From assembly GCF_019200975.1 (NCBI RefSeq), contig NZ_JAHTMR010000003.1, forward strand, positions 403,639-467,638: a stretch of 64,000 nucleotides of DNA, read 5' to 3'. The notes under the pieces were generated by a model that saw nothing but the letters and a program-made list of their open reading frames with translations, was not told where the DNA came from and did not search any database. The stretch is from Pseudomonas sp. PD9R (GTDB taxonomy: Bacteria > Pseudomonadota > Gammaproteobacteria > Pseudomonadales > Pseudomonadaceae). The translations under genes were made by a program, and so were the position numbers. Below, piece by piece: positions 37,817 through 46,472 of the stretch. How positions within the stretch are numbered: position 1 is the first letter of the stretch; every line of letters starts with the position of its first letter.

Positions 37817-39257
37817 GTCGAGACTCCGTGTTTGCAGATGAGACGCCAAAGCCCACTGAAGCGGCCGCCTGCACACCGGCGATGCGGCCAAACGCGGTAC
37901 CGATGGCCATGCCGATGCCGGCGGTGTAGCCCTTGCCCAGAACATTGCCGGCCATCATTTCACCCGCGACGAACAGGTTGGGGCTCGCTTTGCCGTTGAA
38001 ATGCACGGCAGCGGTTTCGTCGGTGGCGAGGCCGAGGTAGGTGAACGTGACACCCGGTTTAAGCGGGTAGGCGTAGAAAGGTGGTTTCACCAATGGCCGC
38101 GCCCAATGGGTTTTGGCGGGCGTCAGTCCTTGGGTGTGGCAGTCGTCCAACGCCGTGTGATCGAACGTGCCAACGCGGCAGGCGCTGTTGTAGTCCTCGA
38201 CCGTCTTGACGAATTTTTCTTGAGGCAGCTTCAACTGGCGGGCAAGGTCTTGCAGAGTATTGGCGGTGGTTCCGGGAAAGACCGGCGGCATGAAGCGGCC
38301 GATGGCTTGTTGATCGATGATCGAATACGCCTGCTGACCGGGTTGTCCGGCCACCAGACGCCCCCAGATCGCATAACGTTTTGGCCAGAAATCCTCACCT
38401 TCGTCGTAAAAGCGTTCGCCCTCACGATTGACCACCACACCCAGCGATACGCAGTCGATTCGGGTGCAGATGCCGCCGTCGTAGAGTGGCGCGCGAGCAT
38501 CAATCGCGACCATGTGTGCTTGCGTCGGATCGCCGATCACATCGGCGCCAAGGTCGAGCATGCGCCGTAGCAAAATGCCGGTGTTGAATCGGGTGCCCCG
38601 GATCAGGAAATTGTCCGATGGCCATTCACCGCGCTCGTTCTGACCCCAGGCTTCGCGCAGCCATTCACGGTTGGATTCGAAGCCGCCGGCCGCCAACACG
38701 CAGGCCCGGGCTTCAATGCGTTCGGCGGCGAAACGCTGACCATCGACCTCATGTTCGCCCACATGGGCGGCGACGAATTTCCCCTCATCCAACTCGATGT
38801 CGGTCACTTGCGTGTTGTAGCGAACTTTTACACCCAAGCGCTCGGCGCTGCGAAAATACGCATTGACCAGCGCTTTGCCGCCGCCCATGAAAAAAGCGTT
38901 GGTCCGCGCCACGTGCAGCGCGCCGGACAGCGGTGGCTGGAAATGCACGCCGTGTGAACGCATCCAGTCGCGGCAAGAAGACGATGCCCGAATGGCAATG
39001 CGTGCAAGCTTTTCATCCGTGAGGCCACCGGTAACCTTCAACAGGTCTTGCCAGTATTCTTCTTCCGGATAGGCATCGATCAGCACGTCCTGCGGTTCGT
39101 CGTGCATGCACCGCAGGTTACGGGTGTGTTGGGAGTTGCCGCCGCGCCAGATTTTGGGAGAGGCTTCCAGCAGCATCACGCTGGCGCCTGCTTCTCGCGC
39201 CATCAGAGCGGCGCACAAGGCAGCGTTGCCACCCCCTATGATTAAGACATCGATCAT
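37803..39257 (-). CDS. tcuA: FAD-dependent tricarballylate dehydrogenase TcuA
   Basis: 484-aa flavoprotein of the succinate dehydrogenase/fumarate reductase flavoprotein group. ADP-binding motif [20 protein letters not shown] at the N-terminus, then [12 protein letters not shown], and C-terminal [23 protein letters not shown]. It oxidises tricarballylate to cis-aconitate, which enters the TCA cycle. First gene of tcuABC, 165 bases after tcuR on the same strand. Confidence 0.93.
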   Translation of the reverse strand: MIDVLIIGGGNAALCAALMAREAGASVMLLEASPKIWRGGNSQHTRNLRCMHDEPQDVLIDAYPEEEYWQDLLKVTGGLTDEKLARIAIRASSSCRDWMRSHGVHFQPPLSGALHVARTNAFFMGGGKALVNAYFRSAERLGVKVRYNTQVTDIELDEGKFVAAHVGEHEVDGQRFAAERIEARACVLAAGGFESNREWLREAWGQNERGEWPSDNFLIRGTRFNTGILLRRMLDLGADVIGDPTQAHMVAIDARAPLYDGGICTRIDCVSLGVVVNREGERFYDEGEDFWPKRYAIWGRLVAGQPGQQAYSIIDQQAIGRFMPPVFPGTTANTLQDLARQLKLPQEKFVKTVEDYNSACRVGTFDHTALDDCHTQGLTPAKTHWARPLVKPPFYAYPLKPGVTFTYLGLATDETAAVHFNGKASPNLFVAGEMMAGNVLGKGYTAGIGMAIGTAFGRIAGVQAAASVGFGVSSANTESRHATV

Positions 39258-39421
39258 TATCGCTCCTCGATTGGCAAGGAAGCGGGAACGAAATGCTCCT
39301 TGCGAGTGAGAGAACGATAGGGTGAGGAAGGAGTGGCCGAAAGGCTGCGTTTGACGCGGGGTGTTTAGTTTTTCTAAAGGCTTTGTCGCCAGAAGAGACT
39401 AGTGTCCGGGGTGTAGGAGGA

Positions 39422-40357
39422 TTACGCGTCTACACCTTCTATCCATGTAGCTCCAGGCCACTGTTTGTCGACGACCAGCTGACGCGCCACATCGACGATG
39501 ACCAACCGCGTTGCCAGCGCCGCCGGAGAGAGTTCATCGTCAGCCAGCGTCGCCAGAAGATTACGCCGGCCCACATGGGGATCGGCAATCCTGATCAGTG
39601 AAAGTCCGGACCCGTCTTTCAATGCAGCGGCCGCCCCCGGTTGTATCGTTGCCGCATGACCTGCCCGAACGGCGTTCATCAACACAGCGAGACCGTCGAC
39701 TTCCATAATGACATTGGGTGTTAGCCCGACCCGCTCGAACGCGCTGGTCAATGTCGAACGCAATCCATGCTGCACGCTGGGCATCACCAGCGGCAGGCCG
39801 CCGAGGTCTGCTAACTGCACGCTGTCACCAGAAGGCGCCTCAGGCAGGCTGGGCGAGGCAATGACAAACAGTTTTTCATCCAGCAGAGGAGTCACGCTCC
39901 AGCGTTTACCCCCTTCGAGCTGGAACAGGATGGCCAGATCAATTTGCCGTGCGTTGAGTTGCGCCGCCAAGTGGCCGGAAAGCATTTCCACCAAATGCAG
40001 TTGTATGTCCGGATAACGCGCGCGCATTGCGTTGATCAACGGCAACGCGAGCACTGTCGCGGTAGTCGGTGGTAAGCCGACACTGACATAACCGCTCATT
40101 CGCCCGCGATGGGCGGCCATGATGGCGTTTTCGGCTTGGCGAAGCGTCAGTTGGGCATGGTGTAAAAACGCAAATCCGGCGCTAGTGGGCGTCACGCCAG
40201 TGGAGGTTCGATTCAGGAGGCGGGTGCATAGCTCGCTTTCCAGCTTGGAGATTTGCTGACTGAGGGCTGACACGCCAACGTCCAGTTCAAGTGCCGCACG
40301 CCCCAGGCTGCCAAGCTCGATGATTTTTACGAAATAGCGCAGTTGTCTCAATTCCAA
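39422..40357 (-). CDS. tcuR: LysR family regulator of the tricarballylate genes
   Basis: 311 aa; HTH MELRQLRYFVKIIELGSLGRAALELDVGVSALSQQISKLE at the N-terminus (shown in part: LGRAALELDVGVSALS) and RTSTGVTPTSAG. Effector domain GYVSVGLPPTTATVLALPL. Sits immediately upstream of tcuA in the same direction, the known tcuR location; tricarballylate is the expected co-inducer. Confidence 0.85.
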   Translation of the reverse strand: MELRQLRYFVKIIELGSLGRAALELDVGVSALSQQISKLESELCTRLLNRTSTGVTPTSAGFAFLHHAQLTLRQAENAIMAAHRGRMSGYVSVGLPPTTATVLALPLINAMRARYPDIQLHLVEMLSGHLAAQLNARQIDLAILFQLEGGKRWSVTPLLDEKLFVIASPSLPEAPSGDSVQLADLGGLPLVMPSVQHGLRSTLTSAFERVGLTPNVIMEVDGLAVLMNAVRAGHAATIQPGAAAALKDGSGLSLIRIADPHVGRRNLLATLADDELSPAALATRLVIVDVARQLVVDKQWPGATWIEGVDA

Positions 40358-40796
40358 TGTGGCTGCTCCCCACGAATTTGTTATTCAAATACCTGAACGT
40401 TCGCCACGCAAGTTACGAAGCCCGAAGAGGCAGCATTGTCGCAGGTTTGGGCTGACCGTTGAGCGCGTGTGCCTTGTCGAGGGCTGCGACGTGATCTTCT
40501 GGGTGTGGGGTTTCGGCACGACAGTTAGACGAGCCTTCGTAGAATGAAGCTACCAATCGCCAAAGATTAGCTTTTGAGGCGCGGGCTACTTTTCTTTATG
40601 CACCAAAAATTGCCCCGATGCTTATTCTGGACGGGCGAGTTGCAGGTATTTACGGACCACCAGTAGATTGAAGTTTTCGACAAGGCAAGGATATTCAGGT
40701 GACCAATTCAAGCTGCCTCTTTTCATCCATAAATGACCGTCCATTCCTGCTGAAAACCCTTGGATACACGCAACCAAAATCCGAACGAAAAGGCAA
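40358..40796. other. Intergenic stretch without visible gene
   Basis: 439 bases between tcuR and the cytochrome b gene. I find no convincing gene, repeat or hairpin terminator. Confidence 0.5.
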
Positions 40797-41351
40797 TCAA
40801 CGCCTCGGTAGCATCCGGGTTAAGGTGTTGTCGCCCACGTAGTAATGATGGAATAACCCCGCCGCCGCGTGCAGGCCAATCAGCCAGTAGCCGGCGCTCC
40901 CGAGAAACTCGTGCCAGTGTTTGAACTGTCTGACTAGGTCAGGATCGACCGCCACCAGTGCCGGCAGAGCAAAACCGAAATAGGGAATCGGTTTATCCCC
41001 GGCAGACAGCATCAGCCAGGCCAGTAACGGCGTGGCAATCATCAGCACATACAACGCCAGATGCATCAGGTGCGAAACTCCGGTCTGCCAGGCGGGTAGC
41101 GCCGGAGTGATCGGCGGGCGCGGTGTCAGCCGTCCTAACAGGCGGACCCAGACCAGGACAAAGATGCTGATGCCGAACAGGGCATGCAACCCTAGAAACA
41201 AGCTCCTCAAGTGACCGCCACGCGGCAACAATCCTTTGATTTCGATGCAACTGTATACGCCGACAAACAGCGCCAGCATCAGCCAGTGCAAGGTGATCGA
41301 CAGTTTGCCATAACGCGGTGTTGTTTTATCGCGGGTCATTCTGGGCCTCAT
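40797..41351 (-). CDS. Cytochrome b561 family protein
   Basis: 184 aa with four membrane helices and the b561 pattern: YGKLSITLHWLMLALF (heme His in LHW), FLGLHALFGISIFVLVW, LMHLALYVLMIATPLLAWLML and YWLIGLHAAAGLFHHYYVGDNTL with the C-terminal heme His residues. It would pass electrons between the quinone pool and a periplasmic partner or act in superoxide removal. Divergent from the seven-gene cluster starting at 41541. Confidence 0.92.
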   Translation of the reverse strand: MRPRMTRDKTTPRYGKLSITLHWLMLALFVGVYSCIEIKGLLPRGGHLRSLFLGLHALFGISIFVLVWVRLLGRLTPRPPITPALPAWQTGVSHLMHLALYVLMIATPLLAWLMLSAGDKPIPYFGFALPALVAVDPDLVRQFKHWHEFLGSAGYWLIGLHAAAGLFHHYYVGDNTLTRMLPRR

Positions 41352-41540
41352 GTCATAGCTGGCTGCCGACTCATTCGAGCAGCCTGGGTCCGGGTGTCAC
41401 CGAACCGACGGAGGCCACCCTGCCGGCCAAGCCTTAAGGCAATCTGAAGACCGCTTCTTCCGAACCTTTGTCACCTTCAGACTTCGTTAAGAAATGCATT
41501 TGATACTTCTCCCCAATTGAGCCGGGGGAGGTGTTTTCCA

Positions 41541-42218
41541 ATGTCCGATTTCAACTGGAACATTCAGTTGCCGCTGCACTTCGGCCAAGCCGAAACACCG
41601 CAAATGAATCTCGCCAGAGCATTGCCCGGCGACCCTCAACGGTCCGTCTTCGAAACCTTCATCCAACAACGTTTCCGCAAGGCTCACGGTGCCGACATCC
41701 GCCATTTCATGCCGGAACTGTTTGGCATGAGCGATGCGTCCGGGGCGCTGTGTGCGGTGGCCGGCGTACGCCTGGCAAACGGCGAACCGCTGTTTCTGGA
41801 GGGTTACCTGGACGAGGCGATTGACCCGCTGATCAGTGCCGCCGCGGATCAGACCGTAGACCGCGCAGCCATCGTCGAGGTAGGCAATCTGGCGGCCAGC
41901 GACACCGGCAGTGCGCGGTTGAGCATCATTACCATCACCTACCTGCTGGCCATGGGTGGACTGGAATGGGTGGCCTTTACCGGGAACCTGGGGCTGGTGA
42001 ACAGCTTTCAACGCCTGGGTTTGAAGCCTGTGACGCTTTGCGCTGCCGACCCAGCGCGTCTGGGTGAGGACCGCCACGCCTGGGGTAGCTACTACGAAAG
42101 CAAGCCCTGGGTTCATGTTGGCAACATCCGCGCCGGATTCATTCATTTACGCAACATCGGGCTATTTGGTCGCCTGGGTTTGGCAACGTCCATCGAGGGG
42201 ACCTGCCATGTCGCCTGA
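41541..42218 (+). CDS. Thermostable-hemolysin domain (GNAT-like) protein
   Basis: 225 aa from ATG 41541, preceded by GGGGGAGG; a TTG at 41517 is less likely. Sequence follows the T_hemolysin family: FIQQRFRKAHGADIRHFMPELFGM, then VAGVRLA, AIVEVGNLAA and TGNLGLVNSFQRLG, ending GSYYESKPWVHVGNI. Despite the name, this family has an acetyltransferase-like fold reminiscent of acyl-transferring signal synthases, so enzymatic acyl transfer is more likely than lysis; inference. It overlaps the AMP ligase by 11 bases and heads the cluster 41541-47836. Confidence 0.75.
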   Translation: MSDFNWNIQLPLHFGQAETPQMNLARALPGDPQRSVFETFIQQRFRKAHGADIRHFMPELFGMSDASGALCAVAGVRLANGEPLFLEGYLDEAIDPLISAAADQTVDRAAIVEVGNLAASDTGSARLSIITITYLLAMGGLEWVAFTGNLGLVNSFQRLGLKPVTLCAADPARLGEDRHAWGSYYESKPWVHVGNIRAGFIHLRNIGLFGRLGLATSIEGTCHVA

Positions 42219-43674
42219 AATGGAACGGTTCAAACAGACCCTGCGCAACCATGCCGAACGTAAAACCAATGTCACCGCGTTATGGGACGATCAGCAGAAA
42301 CTGGACTACGCCACGCTGTATGCCGAAGTTGTTTATCGCCAGCAGCGCTTGCGCGATGAGCGCGTCAAAGTGGTCGCACTGGCGTTGGATAATGGCATTG
42401 ATGCGATGCTCTGGGACCTGGCCGCGCTGTTTGAAGGCCTGACCTGCGTAGCGCTGCCACCGTTCTTCAGCCCCGCGCAGCGCAACCATTGCCTGGAGCA
42501 AAGCCAGGCCGAACGGGTGATCGCCGCGCCAGAACTGGAAGAAGAATTGCAGGCGGCCGGGTATGAGAAAACCGGTGAATTCTGGTGCCGACATTTCGGC
42601 GATTCGATCCGAATGCCCAAAGGCACGGCCAAGTTGACCTTCACGTCCGGCACCACGGGTACGCCAAAAGGCGTATGCCTGAGTGCCGAAAGTATTCTGC
42701 GAGTGGCCCGGGAACTGGATCAGGCCAGTAAACCCACCGATCCGCGGCATCACCTGGCGCTGCTGCCGCTGGCGATTCTGCTGGAGAACATCGGTTGCTA
42801 TGCCGCGTTGTACGCCAGCGCGACCTTGAGTCTGCCCAGCCAGAAAGCCCTCGGTATGCAAGGCACCAGTGGAGCAGATGTGCAGCGATTGTTGGGATGC
42901 CTGGCCACCCGTGCCCCCGAGAGCCTGATCCTGGTGCCACAGTTGCTGCTGATGCTGGTCAGTGCTGCCGAGCAGAAGGGCTTCGATCCACAGCATTTGC
43001 GTTTTGCCGCTGTGGGTGGTGCCCGGGTTGCCGAGGAATTGTTACAGCGCGCTGAAAGCGTGGGCATACCGGTCTTCGAAGGTTACGGACTCTCGGAATG
43101 TGCATCGGTGGTATGCCTCAATCGTCCGCACGTGCACCGCCCCGGCAGTGTCGGCCAGCCTCTGCCGCATGTGGATATTCGCCTGGCTGACGACGGCGAA
43201 GTGCTCATCAAGGGGGCGACGCTGTTGGGCTATCTGGGGGACGCGCCTCACACCGATGAGTGGTGGCCCAGTGGTGATCTCGGCGAGTTCGACCCGCAGG
43301 GGTTTCTCTACCTGAAGGGACGCAAGAAGCATCAGTTTGTCACCAGCTTCGGGCGCAATGTGAATCCCGAGTGGGTTGAGGCGGAGCTTACTCAGCGCAG
43401 TCACATCGCCCAGGCCTTCGTCTACGGCGAAGCCATGCCTCACAACCATGCGCTGCTCTGGCCGCACCGTCCGGACTGCCCGGACGAGCAACTAGCCGCC
43501 GCCGTGGCCCAGGCCAACGAGAGCCTTCCCGATTACGCCCAAGTCCATCACTGGACCCGCCTTGATCAGCCCTTCACGCACGCCAATGGCTTGCTGACTG
43601 CCAACGGCCGCCCTCGCCGCGACACCATCGTCGAGCGCTACCGGGCACAACTGACCGAATCCGCATTTTCCTAG
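42208..43674 (+). CDS. AMP-binding acyl/aryl ligase with Arg at the usual A10 Lys
   Basis: 488 aa from ATG 42208 (MSPEMERFKQTLRN), overlapping the preceding gene. Adenylation motifs: TFTSGTTGTPKGVCLS, YGLSECASVVCLN, SGDLGEFDPQGFLYLKGRKK. In the C-terminal lid the usual LTPTxKLRR appears as LTANGRPRR, so the conserved A10 Lys is Arg. It probably activates an acid as an acyl-AMP, passing it to CoA, a carrier or directly to the GNAT-like protein; the altered lid may shift its activity. It lies 12 bases before the diiron-type gene. Confidence 0.88.
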   Translation: MSPEMERFKQTLRNHAERKTNVTALWDDQQKLDYATLYAEVVYRQQRLRDERVKVVALALDNGIDAMLWDLAALFEGLTCVALPPFFSPAQRNHCLEQSQAERVIAAPELEEELQAAGYEKTGEFWCRHFGDSIRMPKGTAKLTFTSGTTGTPKGVCLSAESILRVARELDQASKPTDPRHHLALLPLAILLENIGCYAALYASATLSLPSQKALGMQGTSGADVQRLLGCLATRAPESLILVPQLLLMLVSAAEQKGFDPQHLRFAAVGGARVAEELLQRAESVGIPVFEGYGLSECASVVCLNRPHVHRPGSVGQPLPHVDIRLADDGEVLIKGATLLGYLGDAPHTDEWWPSGDLGEFDPQGFLYLKGRKKHQFVTSFGRNVNPEWVEAELTQRSHIAQAFVYGEAMPHNHALLWPHRPDCPDEQLAAAVAQANESLPDYAQVHHWTRLDQPFTHANGLLTANGRPRRDTIVERYRAQLTESAFS

Positions 43675-43686
43675 GAATCGCGCACC

Positions 43687-44361
43687 ATGAGCTTTTTCGA
43701 CACGCTTCAAGAAGCCACTCAACAAGAACGCATTGAGTTGTTCAACCTGCCGATCATCCGTGAGGCGCTGGAAGGCAACGTCAGTCTGGAAAGCTACCGG
43801 GCGTTTCTGACACAGGCCTACTACCACGTGCGCCATACCGTGCCGTTGATGATGGCCTGCGGTGCGCGCCTGCCATTGCGCCTGGAATGGCTGCGTGAAG
43901 CGGTATGCGAATACATCGAAGACGAATACGGCCACGAAAAGTGGGTACTCAATGACATCGAGGCCTGCGGCGGTGACAAAGACGCTGTGCGCGATGGACG
44001 CCCGTCCTTGCCGATCGAATTGATGGTCAGCTTCCTCTACGACCTGATCGCTCGGCACAACCCGGTGGGGCTGTTCGGCATGGTCAACGTGCTCGAAGGC
44101 ACCAGCATCGCCTTGGCCACCCACGCCGCCAGCAGTATTCGCGAACGCCTTGACCTGCCGGAAAGCGCCTTCAGCTACCTGAGTTCCCACGGTTCACTGG
44201 ATATCGAGCACATGCAAACCTACCGTCGACTGATGAACCAACTGGAAGACCCGGACGATCAAGCCGCCGTTATTCACGCGTCCAAAGTGGTGTACCGGCT
44301 CTACGCCGATATGTTCCGCGGCCTGCCGCGTGACGGGGAGAACCTGCATGCTCCTGTCTGA
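43687..44361 (+). CDS. TenA/heme-oxygenase-like putative diiron oxidase
   Basis: 224-aa all-helical protein of the iron-containing redox (TenA-like) group. Possible metal ligands: E80 and H83 (EDEYGHEKW), E137 (VLEGTS), H168, D172 and H175 (SHGSLDIEHM). This E..H / E / D..H spacing resembles heme-oxygenase-like diiron oxidases such as UndA, which cut or desaturate fatty or amino-acid substrates. TenA thiaminase Cys is not apparent. In this cluster it would oxidise an acyl substrate activated by the ligase. Coupled to the next SDR by a 14-base overlap. Confidence 0.78.
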   Translation: MSFFDTLQEATQQERIELFNLPIIREALEGNVSLESYRAFLTQAYYHVRHTVPLMMACGARLPLRLEWLREAVCEYIEDEYGHEKWVLNDIEACGGDKDAVRDGRPSLPIELMVSFLYDLIARHNPVGLFGMVNVLEGTSIALATHAASSIRERLDLPESAFSYLSSHGSLDIEHMQTYRRLMNQLEDPDDQAAVIHASKVVYRLYADMFRGLPRDGENLHAPV

Positions 44362-45157
44362 AGCTCGTGTTGTATTGACCGGTGCCAGCGGTGGCATCGG
44401 CCTGGCCATCGCCACGGCCCTGTGTGCCAGTGGTGCGCAAGTGTTGGCAGTGGCTCGGCATCGGGAACCGTTGGCGCCGTTGCTCAAACGCTACCCGAAA
44501 AACCTGTGCTGGGTGGACGCCGACCTGACCGTCCTCGCCGAGCGCCGCGAGGTGCTGGCAGAGGCCGAAAACATGGGAGGCATTAACCTGCTGATCAATG
44601 CCGCCGGGGTGAACCATTTCGCCATGCTTGAACAACTGGATGACAGCGAGATCAACGCGATGCTGGCAGTGAACATCAGCGCACCGATCTGCCTGACCAA
44701 AATCCTGTTGCCCCTGCTCAAGCAGGCCGACAGCGCCATGGTAGTCAACGTCGGTTCCACCTACGGCTCCATCGGCTACCCCGGTTATGCCAGTTATTGC
44801 GCAACCAAGTTTGCCTTGCGCGGGTTTTCCGAAGCCCTGCGTCGGGAGCTGGCAGACACACGAGTCAGCGTGCTCTACGTCGCCCCGCGAGCCACCCGCA
44901 CCAGCATGAACAGCGCGGCGGCCCAGGCGTTGAACGATGCGCTCAAAACCAGCGTCGACGATCCGCAAACCGTGGCATCTGCGGTGATGCACGCCATTGC
45001 CGGTGATCGTCGTGATTTGTACCTGGGTTGGCCGGAACGCTTTTTCGTACGCCTCAACAGCCTGTTGCCGCATTTGGTGGATCGAGGCTTGCGCAAGCAA
45101 TTGCCGTTAATCCGCCACCTGAGTCAAAAACCCGACAAGGAGAATCTCGAACCATGA
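44348..45157 (+). CDS. Short-chain dehydrogenase/reductase
   Basis: 269 aa from ATG 44348 (GGGGAGAACC before it). Rossmann motif TGASGGIG near residue 10, NAAG near 85, VNVGSTYGSIGYPG with the active Ser, and YCATK (Y-x3-K). The C-terminal part has the HDPAAA-like extension of DltE/acyl-ketoreductase types. Probably reduces a ketone or oxidises an alcohol in the cluster's product. Its stop overlaps the TPR gene's ATG by 4 bases. Confidence 0.9.
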   Translation: MLLSEARVVLTGASGGIGLAIATALCASGAQVLAVARHREPLAPLLKRYPKNLCWVDADLTVLAERREVLAEAENMGGINLLINAAGVNHFAMLEQLDDSEINAMLAVNISAPICLTKILLPLLKQADSAMVVNVGSTYGSIGYPGYASYCATKFALRGFSEALRRELADTRVSVLYVAPRATRTSMNSAAAQALNDALKTSVDDPQTVASAVMHAIAGDRRDLYLGWPERFFVRLNSLLPHLVDRGLRKQLPLIRHLSQKPDKENLEP

Positions 45158-45798
45158 AAAAGATCTTCGCTTACCTGCTACTTGGAACATTGAGCCATAG
45201 CGTTTGGGCACTGGATGCTGCCGATCAGCAACGCCTGAGCGGTATCCAGCAAAGTTGGGCACACATTCAGTACGAGTTGCCGGAGGGGCAACGAACCGCC
45301 GCGTTTGAAAAGCTGGCTGCACAAGCTTCAAGCTTCACCCAAGAGCGCCAAACGTTGGCTGAAGCATGGATTTGGTCCGGCATCGTCACCAGCAGTTGGG
45401 CCGGTGCGCAGGGTGGACTGGGCGCGCTGAGCAAGGTCAAGGAGGCCAAGGCCGATCTGGAAAAAGCTCTGGCCATTGACCCCAAGGCACTGCAAGGTTC
45501 TGCCTACACGAGCCTCGGAGCGCTGTATGACCGTGTGCCGGGTTGGCCCATCGGTTTCGGCGACTCAGACAAGGCCGAACAGTTGCTCGAACTTGCCCTG
45601 CGTATGAACCCCAATGGCATCGATAGCCTGTACTTCTGGGGCGATCACCTCTACCGTCAAAAGCGTTACGTTGAAGCCAGGGCTGCGCTGCAAAAAGCAC
45701 TGCTGGCGGCGCCTAGACCCGGACGCGAAACCGCCGATGCCGGGCGACGCAAAGAGATCGAAGCGCTATTGGTGGACGTGAACAAGAAACTCGGCTGA
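45154..45798 (+). CDS. Exported TPR-repeat protein
   Basis: 214 aa with a Sec signal (MKKIFAYLLLGTLSHSVWA, then LDAADQQ). TPR-like units: ADLEKALAIDPKALQGSAYTSLGALYD, then KAEQLLELALRMNPNGIDSLYFWGDHLYRQ and YVEARAALQKALLAAP. Likely periplasmic scaffold or sensor partner. Being inside a two-component/biosynthesis cluster it may present the metabolite to the sensor kinase or assist export; inference. Confidence 0.8.
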   Translation: MKKIFAYLLLGTLSHSVWALDAADQQRLSGIQQSWAHIQYELPEGQRTAAFEKLAAQASSFTQERQTLAEAWIWSGIVTSSWAGAQGGLGALSKVKEAKADLEKALAIDPKALQGSAYTSLGALYDRVPGWPIGFGDSDKAEQLLELALRMNPNGIDSLYFWGDHLYRQKRYVEARAALQKALLAAPRPGRETADAGRRKEIEALLVDVNKKLG

Positions 45799-45809
45799 CA
45801 GGAGTCCGT

Positions 45810-46472
45810 GTGCGCTTATTACTGGTAGAGGATGACGTGGCTCTGGGCGAAGGCATACATCAGGCCCTGAGTCGCGAAGGTTACACCGTCGACTGGTTGC
45901 GGGACGGCAGCAGCGCTTTGCATTCACTGCTCAGTGAAACCTTTGATTTGGCGGTGCTCGACCTTGGCTTGCCTCGGATGGATGGTCTCGAAGTGCTGCG
46001 GCGTTTGCGTGACAGTGGCTCCAATCTGCCGGTATTGATCCTTACCGCACGGGATGCCACCGAAGACCGCATTGCCGGATTGGATGCAGGGGCCGACGAT
46101 TACCTGATCAAGCCTTTCGATCTGGCGGAGCTGAAGGCTCGCTTGCGTGCGCTTCTGCGGCGCAGTGCCGGGCGTGCACAATCGCTGATCGAGCACGCGG
46201 GTATCAGCTTGAATCCAGGCACTCAGCAAGTCAGCTATAACGGTAAGTCGGTGGCCCTGACGCCCAAGGAATACCAACTGCTCCACGAACTGCTTTCACC
46301 ACCCGGGCGGGTGATGACCCGCGATCACCTGATGCAATTGCTGTACGGCTGGAGCGAGGAGGCCGAAAGCAACACCCTGGAAGTTCACATCCATCATCTG
46401 CGCAAGAAGTTTTCCACCGACCTGATCCGTACTATCCGCGGTATAGGTTACCTGGTGGAGAAGCGTCCATGA
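45810..46472 (+). CDS. OmpR/PmrA-family response regulator
   Basis: 220 aa, GTG start with GGAG upstream. Receiver domain with phospho-acceptor Asp51 (VLDLGLPRMDG), acidic pair ED near 7-8 and Lys101 (IKPFD). C-terminal winged helix with LTPKEYQLLHELL and YGWSEEAESNTLEVHIHHLRKK. Closest in look to the PmrA/QseB group. Overlaps the kinase start by 4 bases and probably controls the cluster from the region before 41541. Confidence 0.93.
   Translation: MRLLLVEDDVALGEGIHQALSREGYTVDWLRDGSSALHSLLSETFDLAVLDLGLPRMDGLEVLRRLRDSGSNLPVLILTARDATEDRIAGLDAGADDYLIKPFDLAELKARLRALLRRSAGRAQSLIEHAGISLNPGTQQVSYNGKSVALTPKEYQLLHELLSPPGRVMTRDHLMQLLYGWSEEAESNTLEVHIHHLRKKFSTDLIRTIRGIGYLVEKRP

Noticed and set aside
40599..40616. 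NtrC-like site TGCACCAAAAATTGCCCC.
   Set aside because: Only the left half matches the TGCAC-N7-GTGCA dyad, and no sigma-54 -24/-12 element follows.
41351..41541. PmrA/QseB-type boxes (CTTAAG/TTAAG repeats) before the cluster.
   Set aside because: Only single degenerate half-sites (GCCTTAAGGC at about 41430 and CGTTAAGAA near 41485) without the required spaced pair.
41541..42218. Reading the T_hemolysin gene as a true pore-forming hemolysin or as a LuxI synthase.
   Set aside because: No membrane-insertion or secretion signal for a toxin, and no LuxI motif or LuxR neighbour; called only as GNAT-like.
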